Program-made: the position numbers and the translations under genes | Shown: one piece after another, positions 8,711 through 21,237 of the stretch | Numbering within the stretch: the stretch's first letter is position 1 | How the letters are laid out: every line of letters begins with the position of its first letter | The notes under the pieces: model-generated | Seen by the model: the letters and a program-made list of their open reading frames with translations, nothing else | Told to the model about the DNA's origin: nothing | The model's database searches: none | Source of the DNA: Eremochloa ophiuroides | Lineage: Eukaryota; Streptophyta; Magnoliopsida; Poales; Poaceae | DNA: 64,000 bases | Reading direction: 5' to 3' | Assembly: GCA_038502445.1 (NCBI GenBank) | Contig: JAHLJS010000004.1 | Span: 18,972,305 to 19,036,304, forward strand

Positions 8711-11700
8711 ATGCCACCGCTGAATGGAGGCCGTCGAACGATGAGCCATATCCTATGCCCAACACCAATGAAATAATTGTCTTCGCTGATTATTTCCTCC
8801 GTGGGTTCGGTGTTTCTTGCCACCCCCTTTCTTCACAAACTTCTTGACTATTACGAGATTTCCTTGTGCCATCTGCATCCCAATTCTATCTTCCATGTAT
8901 CTATTTTCATTCATCTCTATGAGGCCTTCATCGGGACTCTTCCCCACTTTAATCTGTTCCGTCATCTGTTCCTGCTCATGAAGTCGAGCGGCGGAGGTTC
9001 CCGAATCGCCGGGGGAGTTTATCTTAAACTTAGGGATGGGATGTCTGCACAATACTTTTCTATCCCTCTCAATACTAGGCTTCGTGATTGGAACAAACGA
9101 TGATTCTATCTGCTGAACTAGGACCCGCCTGTTCGGTGTGCTTTTGATCAGATCCCAGAGCGGAAAGCGACCTGGTCGGATAAGCCCGGGCCAGATAAGA
9201 TGACCCAAGTGTATGAATTGTTGGAAATCTTGAAGACCGTGACTCTGAATGGAGTTGGAGTTGTCCCTAGTTTTGTGATGCGCCGGGTACAGCCTTGTAA
9301 AGATAGGGTTCATCCTACTTTTCAGGGGCGAGGGGCGACTGACCTGACCAGGGAAGTAGAAGAACATATATCAGCTTCCGAAGCGACCATAAGGCTGAGA
9401 GAACTTTTTGATAAAGATACATTCATCGACACTCGCGGTCAGCTGAAAGCTTTGCATATTGGGAATCCGCCTCCAGAGGTACGTTAGTTGCATAGTACCC
9501 TTTTTTTCGTTTGCTTCTTGGTTGCTAGCTTCTTATTGGTATTCATTTGATTTGTTGAAGATCAATGGTCAGGATCGAAAACTTTACTTCTCTGACATGC
9601 CAACTGCTGAGTGGCCCCAAGGTGTGGCTCCTTGGCACAGCTACCAACCTGGTAGCGAGGACGAAGAGCTTGAAGAATCCGAAGCCAAATATGAAGACGA
9701 CGAGGATGAAGAGGACCGCGAAACCCTCGCTCACCGAGCAGCTCACGGTAAGCGGTTGGTGAGCAAGAAGGCCAGCTCGTCGAAGGGCAGAGGTCAAGAA
9801 TCCGGAAAGCCAGTGAAGATATCCGAGGGGCAGCCTCGTCGTCAGGTGGTGATCCCGAGCTCAAGTGATGAAGAGGAGCCGGCACCGAAGCGCCAGAAAG
9901 GCGAGGTTCTGCCGACCAGAAACCCAGGCCTTGAAGAGGGACCACTGGTCTGAAGAAAAAGTTTGTACGTAAGCGCCGCCAGTCGGAGATGTGCGTAATC
10001 CATGTCTTCTTATTTTTCTGTTGAGTATTCTTTTTCTGTCGTTGGTGACCATAGAGTCTACATCATTATCCAGGGGACCCTCCACCGAGGACGTCGAGGG
10101 AGCGGCGAGTGGCGGAGTGGTTGGAGACGAGTCGGTGAAGGGTGGTGATGGCGGTGGTATCTCCGCCATGTGGCCTTCTGACCACGAGTCTCAAAAGGCA
10201 CTGGAAGGACCGCAGATGGATCCCCATACACAAGAGGTTCCGCCGGAGAGTGCTTCGGCCGGCTATCAGCTGCCACCGCCAGAGCAGCCGCCACAGCATA
10301 TTCAGTCACCACTAGCTTCACTGCCTGGCCAAGGCGTAGAGCCGTCGCAAGAGGATGCCGGGGGCAATCACCGGTCTGAGCCTCATGACTCGGTTCCGTC
10401 GGTGAGTTCCGATCAAGGGGCAAATGCACACGCCGGCAGTTCTTCACAAGGAGGTATCCCAGGAGCAGGCCAGGACCATCAGGATCAACCGTCTTCGAGC
10501 ACAGCTCCTCCCGAGCAGGATGTTGAAGAGATTTATCGGGAGGCTGCGGGCGAGGTTCCACTGGCGGTGCTGCGGACCCTGCGGCGAGTCGGCAACACCT
10601 ACGTTGTTGCAGTAGAGGAGAATCTGGTGGATGATGAGCTAGACATGCTTAAAACTGATATTAGTGAGACCGGCACCAATCTTAGGAAGGTGCTCCGTCG
10701 TCTAGGTCATCTGGCCTCACGTGTGCAGGTGACAGTTCTTTCTTTTGGAGATGCTTGTCATGTTTCTGCTTGCCATTAATTGTTTCGTTGTCATCGACCA
10801 GGTGGTCCATGATACAGCCGAAGACCACCGAAAGACCCTTCATCACCTTGCTGGTGCTACCTTGAAGAATGAAGAGTGGCAGAAGGAGACGAAGCGACTT
10901 GTTAGGGCGATGAACATCTCCGCGAGCAGCGCGACACACTGCAAGAGCATCTCCCTGATTTGGAAGAATCCGAGCAAAGGCTGCTGCAGGAGAAAAGTAG
11001 TCCTTGTTATTTCGTCTCAGCTTGCTCTCTCTTCTCAATTTTGGAGTTTTCATGTGCAGAGCTGGATGTTTCCTTGGAGGACGCGCTAAACCGAGGTTCG
11101 TGCTTCCTCAATTTGTCTTTCCGATGATGTTCCTCTGCTAAGACTTGTTGACTCATCTTCTTCTTGATGCAGTAAAAGAGCTAGAGAATGAAACGTCCAT
11201 GTTGCGAGAGGCAACGCGGAGGAATGAGGAGGCACGCCAAGGTGAGCTTCTTGTGCCACCGAGCTGTCACAGTACTTCTTGTTGACTGCGCTTGACGGCA
11301 CTTTTTGTGTAAGTAGAAAGCGAGACGAGGACGCGGGCGCAGCTTAACGATCTGTCGCAACGGCTTGAAGCCACCAAAGGATGGTATGATGCCATGGCGG
11401 AGGGTATCAAGCCCGTTCTTGATACCATCGAATATGCTCCTTCTAATCTGCCCGTTGGAGTCTCCGGAGATAGAGCACCAGAGCCGTTTGAGATCATTCG
11501 CCGCAGCCGTCAAGCGCTGCGGCACTTCAAGACCTTCTGCACCGACGTGGCAGAGCATGTGGCTGCCAACGTGCTTGGCGTTGTGTGCTCCCACTACCCT
11601 GGCATGAAGAACGACAAGGATGGATATGCCCATGGGAGCACTAAGCAACAAGAAGATAAACTGGAGGAGGAGGCGAAGCCCGCGTCTGACACGCAGCTAT

Positions 11701-11720
11701 TCCCGATGGAGGGTATTTGA
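8301..11720 (+). pseudogene. Tat antisense ORF (plant gypsy-type 'Transposase_28' domain), spliced, degraded
   Basis: This gene runs opposite to pol, as in RIRE2/Grande-type elements; the protein's role is unknown. Candidate starts are 8301 and 8564 (duplicated first exon). The conserved domain spans about 8650-9480 (FADYFLRGFG, HLHPNSIFHVSIFIHLYEAF, LFRHLF), resembling PF04195. Then come an acidic stretch (YEDDEDEEDRE), basic segments, a Pro/Gln-rich region (10180-10500) and a helical C-terminus ending at 11720 (SHYPGMKNDKDGY). Short GT-AG introns fit at 9479-9560, 10729-10801, 10997-11059, 11096-11172 and 11242-11316. Breaks include an early TAG in exon 1, a frameshift near 8828, a TGA near 9101 and a further shift near 9950. 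The reverse-strand frame at 8753-9367 is a shadow. Confidence 0.7.
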
Positions 11721-12543
11721 AGAGATCTGCAGAGAATTGCGAACTGCCTGTATCGCAAACACAAGTCAGTGTGATCGGAAGATCTTGTAGATAAAGCTGT
11801 TCTGAACTAAGTTCATGTAAACTTGTTTATAATCTTGGTATGATCGTAATGCATCTGAGCATTGTAGATATTCTTTAAACTTGATCGCGTGTGGTGAGAG
11901 GCGCCCGAGCATGGTCGGGGCTTTTGGAGAAATCGGCGAAGGGCCCGATCGTGATCGGGACTTCCAGGGAGGTCGGAGTAGATCCCTTATGTGGGGTTTT
12001 TCGAAGAAGTCGACGATCAGTGCCCGCACTTTGGACGGAGCTTTTGGAGACGCTGCTCAAGCGTCCCTGGGGCTTACGTAGTAGCGAATATTAACGGCCC
12101 AGGCGTCCCTGGGGCTTACGTGGTGGTGAAGCTGCCTGCGCTCTATCAGGTCTTATGCTTATCGAGGGTGACGGCTTCCTAAAGCAATCAGAGTTGACGG
12201 TGAAGCGATGATGTTGCGCGGCCTGGCGAATGCAGGGCTTACGCGTTGACGTAGTTACACTGCCTGACCAGATGCGGGACTTATGTGGCGGTGAAGTTAT
12301 ACTGCCCGAGCAGGTGCGGGACTTACGTGGCGATGAAATTAGGCTGCTCGAACAGATGTGGGGCTTACGCGTTATTGGCAACGAGGCAAACTCATTAGCT
12401 GCCTGAACGGTGCAGGACTTATGCATTACCGACAAATGTTAGCAATTTGCTGATCTACAAGTGCTGGCATATATGTATATGGTGATCATGTAACTTATAT
12501 TAAAGTAGCAAACAAAAATACACATATCTGCCTTGACATGCTG
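11721..12543. repeat. Non-coding region between antisense gene and integrase with degenerate ~55-bp repeats
   Basis: 11721-11880 is probably the antisense gene's 3' UTR. 11880-12430 contains degenerate units built on GGGACTTACGTGGCGGTGAA and CTGCCCGAGCAGGTGC, with period near 55. 12430-12543 is AT-rich and leads to the pol stop at 12544 on the other strand. No gene is seen. Confidence 0.55.
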
Positions 12544-14073
12544 TCAAGGGTAGAAACGACGTAGATGTTCGATGTTCCAGGAGTTGGGGATGTCGACGCC
12601 TTTGAGGTCACACAGCCTGTACGAGCCTGGCTGAGTCACGGCCTTGACCATGTATGGTCCTTCCCACGGAGAGGAGAGTGTGTGCATGCCTTCCTTGCTC
12701 TGCTTGTGATGGAGGACGAGGTCTCCGATCATGAAGAACCTTCCATTGACGTCGCGGTTATAGTATCGTCGAATTCCCTCCAGGTACTTTGCTGTGCGCA
12801 CGCAGGAGATCAGGCACTCTTCCTTGAGCCTGTCGATGTCTTCTGCTTAGGAGGAGTTGGTTATTTCTTCATTGTAGTTTTCGACTCTAGGAGCTCGGAA
12901 GGCAACATCAGCCGGGAGCACTGATTCAGATCCGTAGACCATAAAAAACGGAGATACGCCGGTATTTCGGCTGGGCTGGGTTCGCAGACCCCAGATGACC
13001 GCTGGCAGTTCGAGGATCCAGTTCCCTGGGCTTCGTTCGACGACTTCATGTAGGCGCTTCTTCAAGGCGTCGAGCAGCATCCTATTCGCTCTTTCCACCT
13101 GGCCGTTGGCCCAGGGGTGAGCCACCGAGAAATATTTCACTATGATGCTCCTTTCATTGCAGAAATCCTAGAAATCACTTTCGGTGAATGTGGAGCCGAG
13201 GTCGGCGATGATGCTGTTTGGTAGTCCGAAACGATGGGAGATGTCATTGAAGAACTCTGCGGCTTTGGCCGCTGTAGCTTTCACCAATGGCTTATATTCA
13301 ATCCACTTGGAGAACTTGTCAATGGCAACATAAACGCAGTGATATCCTCCTTCCGCCGCCTTGAAAGGGCCGATCATGTCGAGTCCCCAGGTGGCGAAAG
13401 GCCAGGATGCAGGTATGGTCTGTAGTTCTTGGGCTAGAACATGTATCTGCTTGGCAAAAAACTGGCAAGTTTCACAGTGCCGCACAATCATCTTGGCGTC
13501 TTGGATGGCAGAGGGCCAGTAAAATCCTGCTCAAAAAGCCTTGCCGACCAGTGTGCGTGAAGCCGCGTGGTTGCCGCACATGCCTCCATGTACTTCTTGG
13601 AGTATCTTGATGCCTTCTTCACATGTTACGCACTTTTGAAAGACTTCACTCTTGTCATTTTTACACATGAGCTTGCCATCAACCAGGACGTAGTACTTGG
13701 AATGACGCACGAGGCGTTCCATCTCGATTTTATCTTCTGGAATCATAGCTTCGAGCAGATAAGCGATGAAAGGTGCTCGCCAGTCTTCTTCGTTGGCGAT
13801 GACGCATGCCACTATCTGATCAGATGCGGCAGCTTCTGTCTCTTCTTCTGTCTGGATGGAGGCGTGAACCAGGTCCTGGATGAAGACACCGGGCGGAATA
13901 TCAGCCCATGATAAGCCGAGCTTTGATAACTCGTCAGCTACTTGACTCTCGGCATGGACGACGTGGCGAAACTCGATGCCCGGTAATTTGCCTTCTAGCT
14001 TTCTGATGACGGCGACGTAGGCGTCCATCTTCTCGTTGGTGCAGTGCCAGTCTTTGTTCACTTGATTGATGAC
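12544..14073 (-). pseudogene. pol: Tat pol: RNase H end and integrase
   Basis: A single minus-strand frame carries the RNase H tail (NKDWHCTNEKMDAYV), the zinc-binding HHCC region (HGGMCGNHAASRTL, then HCETCQFF), the integrase core (WGLDMIGPF, SIIADLGSTF, HPWANGQVERANRM) and a C-terminal domain ending HLRRFYP. Integrase joins the cDNA to chromosomal DNA. The reading frame is kept throughout but is interrupted by in-frame stops at 13531-13533, 13168-13170 and 12847-12849. The asparagine usual after the second catalytic Asp is Leu (ADLG). The gene is broken at 14073 by a solo LTR and resumes at 15541. Confidence 0.85.
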
Positions 14074-15540
14074 TGTTGACGGTCGTTAAGTACCAATTTT
14101 ATACCGTCAACTAATGCCAAGGGAAGATCAACAATAGAAGCATAGGGGTTATTACTGACGAATTCCACGAGTTTTGGTGAATTGTGTATTTTCCAAGGAT
14201 TATTCCAGAAAGGCTTAAAAGAAGGATTAAAGAGCATAATTACCATAAAACTTGATCACGATGGAAACATACTTCATCAGCAAGTTAGAAGGATCCAGAA
14301 CACACCCGAAGCACCAGGGCCCGAGATCCACCAGGGTGTGGCTGGCCGGCGCCCCCTGCTCGGGTTTTGGCCTACCTTCTGGAGTCTTCTTCCACCGCTC
14401 TCTGGAGTCATCTGGGCCCTTTGTTCAAGTCGGTTTGATCCCAAGGCGCACGTTCATCCCACCGGACTATAAATAAAGGGGCAGACCCCCTCCCAGAAAA
14501 ACCACCAATTGATTCCTCCTACTTTATTCGTCAAGAGTAGACAGAAGTTAGAGTTTCCAGAGATTAGAAATAGGGCTGTAGTTCTTCAAGTTCATAGTTT
14601 AGGCGTCTAGCAAGGTTCAAGTAGAGTTGGGCGCTACGCTCGGGATTCCAGATCCGTTCGTCTGGAGATCGGTAATCTTATCTTGTATCTCATTATGACT
14701 TTGCTTTATTATAATATATTGCTACTTATTCAGTTCTTAGTTTATTCTAATTGCATATTCGATATAGTTATGATTGGTGATGATTATTGTCGTATGTAAA
14801 GCGCCTAATTCAGTACTCGAGTGAGTTAGGTGGCATGCATTATGTAGACGTGGTGTCTAGATATATTGTGTACCTACAGTGGCACCCTGACGTGTCGGGT
14901 CGTGTGGTAGTCCGCGTAGGTGACAGCTGCGTTGTTCCTCTGTAGTCCACCCCCCTACGTAGGACTAGCAGAGCGCGGTCACGAAGGAGGTGACCCTTGT
15001 GTCTTAATATCCTCATTAGATGATGCTCCTTATGATGTTTTCTGAGTTGATTATGCTATAGATGAAGATGTGTAATGTGGCGTAGGCTGTAGACTTTGTA
15101 TTTAGTAATTACATAGGTTTCCTTTACTTTAGCCGAATCCTGAGATTGTCTTTTCTACATTAGTGAGTCTCTATATTCTATCTCTGGAATACCATTTGCC
15201 TCATTTACTCAGTTATCATTTATCATTTATCATTGACTTATTTATCGCTAAAGCACTAGAGTTATGGGTTATCATAGGTCTGCACATTTATCTTTCCAAT
15301 TATTATAGTAGATTATCCTAATGAGTAGAATGTCACCTTTATCCTTTTGGCATAAAACAAATCAACGATACTCGGAATACTTACCGGGTGAAATGCTACA
15401 ATAGGAGAATTATTTGTGCGCTTGCGGATATATTCTATAGTATTATTTTTAGGAGGCAACTGAAGATTATTTTACCTTTAGTTTTTAACATCATGTTAGG
15501 GATGACAACTTAACGTGAAGTGATGTTAAAAATACCAACA
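14074..15540 (+). mobile_element. Solo LTR in RNase H (target ATGAC)
   Basis: The 1467-bp insertion has TGTTGACGG and CCAACA ends and is flanked by ATGAC (14069-14073 and 15541-15545). A plus-strand TATAAATA at 14468-14475 precedes GGGGCAGACCCC, giving the orientation. It carries the hairpin TAGAC-GTGGT-GTCTA (14845-14859) and near its 3' end the block AAATGCTACAAT...TGTGCGCTTGCGG (15361-15430) shared with other LTRs here. There is no interior or second LTR, so it is a solo LTR left by recombination. Family resemblance is to 15957-17590 and 39134-40499. Confidence 0.85.
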
Positions 15541-15956
15541 ATGACTAGGGCGGAATCCCCATATACCATGAGTCGTCAGATGCCGAGCTCAATGGCAATT
15601 TGTAAGCCATGGATGGCGGCTTCGTATTCGGCGGCGTTGTTGGAAGCTTTGAAGTATATTCTCAATACATAACGGAGGCGTTCACCGGAAGGTGATACGA
15701 GGAGTACGCCGGCGCCCGCGCCTCCGATACTGAGGGATCCATCGAAGTACATCGTCCAGTGCTCCTCCTGCTCGGGGGGTACTGGCTCCTGCATCTCTGT
15801 CCACTCGGCAATGAAGTCGGCCAGTGCTTGTGACTTGATCGTTGTTCGACTGTGGAACTCGAGGGAGTAGGTTCCCAACTCCACAGCCCATTTCATGACT
15901 CTTCCATTGGCGTCTTTGTTACGGAGGATGTTGCCGAGGGGGTGTTGGGTTACCAC
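15541..15956 (-). pseudogene. pol: Tat pol: RNase H segment
   Basis: The minus-strand frame contains RNase H catalytic landmarks: FDGS (first Asp), AAEYEA (Glu) and, past a stop near 15576, YGDS. It follows the chain MKWAVELGTYSLEFHSRTTI and ALADFIAEW typical of gypsy pol. RNase H removes RNA from the RNA-DNA hybrid during reverse transcription. Both edges are insertion points of solo LTRs. Joined in order 17591-18358, 15541-15956, 12544-14073, the gene reads through without loss apart from point damage. Confidence 0.85.
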
Positions 15957-17590
15957 TATTGACGGTGGATAACGTCAACTTTTCTTAAAACTTTAGACAC
16001 CAAAGGATATATGAATATAAACTAGTCTAGGGTTTTAACTGACAATTTCCATGACTTTTGCATATTTGTATTTTCCAGGGGATTATCCAGAAAAGCTTAA
16101 GAGAGGGATTAAAGTGCTTAATTATCACAAAACTTAACCGCGAAGAAAACATCGTCATCAGGACGTGGGAAGAGTGTAGAAGGCACCCGAAGCAACCGGG
16201 GCCCCACATGGCAGGTGGTAGGGCCAGCCGGCCCCTAGGGGGGCCGGGCAGTGCCCCCCTAGGGTTTCACCGCCGCCTTCTGGAGTCTTCTTTCACCGCC
16301 TTTTAGGAGTCATCTCGGCCCTTGGTTAGGTCGGTTTGATCCTACGGCGCACGTGCAACCTACCGGGCTATAAATAAAGGGGCAGACCCCTTTGGAGGCA
16401 ATCCAATCATTGATCCAAGGCATCAAGTCTTCGGTCAAGCCATCAAGAGCCTCCTAGTTCATAGTTCTAGCCTAATTAGATTAGAAGTAGAGGAATTCTA
16501 GTTCTTCAGCGGAATCTGGAGCCCCGGCATCTGTTTGGAGCGCGGAGTTCAGTATAGTTCTAGTTCTTTCTCTATTATTGTATTCTTCATTGTGATTAGG
16601 AAAACATTGTTCTTAATAGTTCATATGTTCGTGATTACAATAGTCTTTGTCTACTTTGATTATATGTCTAGTATAGTTGGTTTGATCTTATTGAATTCAT
16701 CTAATTGCTCGTAAAGCGTTTATCCATATGATCAATGGGTAGATGATGAACGATATGTAGACGTGGTGTCTAGGTATTCTGTTTATCTGTGAGTGCACCC
16801 TGATGTGTTGAGTCGTGTGGTAGATCGCGTAGGTGACAGCTGCGTTGAGTTCTCTGTAGTCCACCCCCTGTATGTAGGCAAGAAGGCACGGTCGCGAAGT
16901 TGGGTGATGACTCTGTTTCACATCCTTCCTAGATGACGCCCTTTACATGTGATCATGATATAGGACTAATCTAACAATGATTGCCAGATGTAATTGCACT
17001 AATTAGAGTTATGCATTGGCGTAGTTATAGAATTACCTTAGATATTAATTCCTTAGATTATCCATTGGCTAGCTATTATTATAACTAGAGAGTGCTCTGA
17101 TGTTTATCTTTTATTTATGATGCTTGATCATATTTATCACCTTTATTTATCTTTATTATATTGTGACCTCTACCTGTTATGAGTAGAGTAAATGACATCG
17201 GTAATGTCGCTTATCCATTGTTTATAATCACTATCAATATAATAAATTAAAGTTTATCCTAGTCCTTCCCAGTGGTATAAATATAAATCGACAACCTGGT
17301 AGACTCTATGTAAAATGCTACAATGGTATAATTATCTGTCCGCTTGCAGAATTGATCTTAGTTTATATTTATATATTTTTGCCTAGTCACATTGAATAAC
17401 ATATGAAACCTTTATTTATTCTTAGCATATATAATTAGGGATGACAACCTAGTTCATGCATAAGAATATTGGTAATAGATAAGTGGCTAGTTGCTGCTGA
17501 CTAGTTAATTAATTACTATACATCTTCTAATCTCGCCTCTCGTATTAAAAGTTATATAGTTATATTTGGCGACATTAGTAGATGTCAACA
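15957..17590 (+). mobile_element. Second solo LTR in RNase H (target ACCAC)
   Basis: A 1634-bp insertion starts TATTGACGG (expected TG, now TA) and ends GTCAACA, flanked by ACCAC (15952-15956 and 17591-17595). TATAAATA at 16379-16386 is followed by GGGGCAGACCCC as in the 14074 copy. It has the TAGAC-GTGGT-GTCTA hairpin (16758-16772) and the shared 3' block (17281-17350). It is the same superfamily as 14074-15540 but clearly diverged, and lies only 416 bases of target sequence away, in the same orientation. Confidence 0.85.
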
Positions 17591-18358
17591 ACCACCACAA
17601 TTGGATGTGCTTTAAAATAGTGGCGGAGCTTGCGTGATGTGATGAGGATGGCGTAGATCAATTTTTGCACTGTCGGATAACGAGTCTTAGACTCGTTCTG
17701 AACTTCACTGATAAAATAGACCGGTCACTGGACCGGGGTATGCGTGATTTGCTTCTTCTCGTTCGACCACGATGGTTCTGCTAACGACCCTGCTGGTCGC
17801 GGCGATGTAGAGCAGCAAAGTCTCGTCCTTCACGGGTGTTGTAAGGATTGGGGGATGCACCAGAAACTGCTTCAACTCCTTGAAAGCTTGGTCGGCCTCT
17901 TCCGAACAGACAAACTTCTCGCCAGCCTTGAGTAGCTCGAAAAAAGGGAGGCCTTTTTTGCCTAGTCTGGAGACGAATCGACTCAGGGCTGCCATGCACC
18001 CGGTGAGCTTCTATACGTCTTTAACGCTGGTTGGAGGCTTCATTCACATGACAGCCTCAATTTTCTCTGGATTAAGAAGAATACTGTGTTTGCTGACGAT
18101 GTTGCCGAACAGATTGCCTGATGAAACATCGAAGATGCACTTGGAGGGGTTCAACTTCCACTGAAAGGTAGATAACTTCTTGAAGATTTCTTCAAGGTTG
18201 GAGATGAGGTCCTCAGCCGTCTTGGTTTTTATGACGACGTCATCAACAAAGGCCTCGACGATGTCCGGAATAAGATCGTCAAGGCACGCCTGGATAGCCC
18301 GCTGGTATGTGGCGCCTGAATTTTTTAGGCCAAAGGACATAGTCTTGTAGCAGTAGGC
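17591..18358 (-). pseudogene. pol: Tat pol: reverse transcriptase C-terminal half and connection
   Basis: The minus frame reads CYKTMSFGLKNSGATYQRA, then FVDDVVIKTK (catalytic DD pair), the thumb region and a connection segment (FVCSEEADQAFKELKQFL). Stops interrupt at 18044 and nearby, and a frameshift near 17735 precedes VYFISEVQNE. The N-terminal half of the same domain resumes at 58203. The split coincides exactly with TAGGC (18354-18358 and 58198-58202), the duplication made by the CRM-like element. Confidence 0.85.
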
Positions 18359-21237
18359 TGACGAGGATCCGCCGGACATTCAAGGTCCAATCACAAGAGC
18401 ACGCGCGTGACAATTAAATTTAGAGGTGAGCTCGTTCCTAAGTAATTCTTTATATGATTTTGAGAATAGACTACTACCTAATCATGTCATATGTCTTAGG
18501 AACATTGGAGAGGGTCATGAAAAGATTGGGAAAGGTGGTGGAGTCCAGCAAGACCATCAAGGGCGTGCAACACAAGCCGGAGTTCCAGCCCAACACGAGT
18601 TCGAGTCAGCCTCGGCCTACAGGACCATTCTGCATTAAAACTGGTCAAAACGTATGCAAACGGACTCCGTCTTCGACAAACCACATGTGGATGGAAAGCT
18701 AATTCGATAAGGAAGCCAATGGAAGTGGTCCTGCATCAAAACTCCTTCGAACTCCACAGGAATCGTCGAAAGAAGTCAGCGTCCAGAATCTGTCCCGGTG
18801 CTGCGACACCGTTTTTGGTCCGTTGGGCCGTGTATCGTCGTTGAGCCTATTAGGGGGCACGTGTCCAGGGGGATGATGACCCTTAGACCTTATATTCAGT
18901 AGCCGTCGCACTTGTTAGGGTTTGGATTTTGCTTGCATTATTCTGTCAAGAACAAATTCGCCACCGTCATCGGTTTGTGAGACCCTGACTTGTGAGATTA
19001 ATCATTCATCTGCAATGTGGTTGCATTCTTCCGTGTTCTTACTTGTGTTCTTCGATTCGCAGGCAAGGATTAGCCTTGTTGGCGAAGTTAACCGTGCAAC
19101 GCCGGTTAATAACCAGAGGAGACGTGGTGCTGCGATTGCGGGGTTTCGGATCGTGTTGTTCGGAAGCCGGATCGAATTGTGTCGTGTTTCCACCAAATCG
19201 AGAGTTACCATGTAACACCTCTGGTGTTACGGTTAATTAAAAATACCATGTCATCATCATTAATTGCAAAGCATCCCGCATCAAACCTAATTATCATGCA
19301 CTAATTGAAATAAGTTTAATTTTTGCATGATTGTGCTTAGTGAATTGTAGAGTGATTTGGCTTGTTAATGTGGGATTGATTGTAATTAAGTATGAATTGG
19401 AGAATTAAAAAGAAAAATTAATTTAAACCCTAAATTAGACCCTAAAACCCTAATTCAAAAACTAAATGGATTTGGTGTTGGTACCTTAATAGAAGTTGTA
19501 GATCTTTTGAAATGGAACAACTTTTATTTTGGGCAAATTTGAAGTTACTAAATGGAAATTGGAATTAAAACCTAATTACTAGTTTGAAATTTAAATTTGA
19601 AATACCAATTTCAAAACCATCAAGAATCTGACCAAACCTTCTTAATGAAAGTTGTAGGGCTTCATGAAAGTTATTGAGAAAATTTAGGAGAATTCCATTA
19701 AATTGCAAATTAAATTCAAATTGGGAATTTACCCCCTTTTGATTAGTTTCAAAACCAAGCAGAATTTGAATATAGTTCAAAAAGCAAAATTGTTCTACAC
19801 AAAATTTGCTACAACTTTTATTTTTGCAGTTTTTCCTGTCGCCACTTGTTTTAGGGCATAATAAGCAAAAGTAGCAATTGACTTTGGGTTTGTAGCTACA
19901 GTAGTAGGGGGGAGGCCCTTACAGTGCTCGACACCGAGCACGCGTGCGCGCCGCGCGCCGGCCGCCATCTAGCCGGTCGGGGCCCGGGCACCGCCGCGCG
20001 AGGGTGCTAGGGGGACCCGGTACCTGCTCGAACTTATCCTCTCCTCCACTGTCCTTAAATGGCGACGAGCACCTCTTCTCCCCTTTCTTTCTTCCTCCCG
20101 GTTCCGATGGCTTCACCCCGTTCTTGGCCAAATTGGCGCCACTCCAAGCCTCGTCATCCAATTCCCTTCACCTTCAAGCTCACTACTCCCTTGCGTCCCT
20201 ACCCAATCCGTTGGAGCCGGTGGTAGACCATCGGAGGTGCCAGAACACCGCCTTCTTCTTTGGCTCCTACCGAGCGCCGCCGAGGACCATTCCCCTTGGG
20301 TACGGTTCGGTCTAAAAGGTGCTGATGCCTTTTTTATCTTCGTTTAGAGTTCACCTTAATCTCACAAAGCTCTGGGTCTAGGTGGTTTCCTTGTTGGTGC
20401 CTAGGAGGCGCTAGAACGGCCACGACGTCACCGGAGCACGCCGCCGCGTCCGTCGTCAACACCGCCAGTGAACTTCCAGCTGCTCTCCACTCCGACCCAT
20501 GTGTGTACAGGACCTTTGGTGAGCTCCTGCTCCTAGCCGTGCCGTTTCTTTAGACGCTATCGTGTCGGGTTAGTCGAAACACCGCTCGCCGCCGTGTTTC
20601 TTGTTAGCCGAACCGCCATGTCCGCGAAAGAGCTCGAGCCAAACTCTAGCTTGACCAATAGACTTGCTAGATGTGTTTGGGAGGGCGCAGGGGTGTACCG
20701 GAGGCTTTGTTCCACACCGGAGGCTCACTGGTGGTGAGTCGCCGTGACCTGCGCAGTCGGCGCGCGGAGGGGGAGGCGAACAGAGAGGGTGAGGGAGAGA
20801 GCTGACGGCTGGGACCCAACAGTCAGCGGGACATAAAGAGAGGTCTGCGCTGGGCCGGCCTGGTCGTGTTGGGCCGGTTCGGGCTTAATTGAGGATTTTC
20901 TTTTTAAGTGAATTTCCAATAGCCTTTTTATTTATATTTTAAGGAATAGTGCTCTGTTTTGTTATTTCTGTAGGAATTAATTTATTGATGCAAAAATTAT
21001 GAAAATAATTGTGGGTTTTCTCTGCAGTATGAAGAATTTAATAAAAATATTAAATATGTGTTTTGAGTACTTTCTGTACAAACCAAAAATCAGAGATTTA
21101 ATTGCTAAATGCAACTTTGGGGATTTTTAATAAATTATGTGCTAGTCCAAAAATCCTAAAATTTATTTTGCTACTATTTTAGGGCAAGGGCTATCAGTTG
21201 ATAAAGTTTTGGTTCAATTTGAAATAATTTAAATTGT

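Noticed and set aside
8753..9367. 204-codon minus-strand frame
   Set aside because: It lies exactly opposite the conserved domain of the antisense ORF and shows no recognisable motif; it is a shadow.
9991..10561. Minus-strand frame 10058-10561 opposite the Pro/Gln-rich part
   Set aside because: Shadow of a low-complexity coding segment in the antisense gene.
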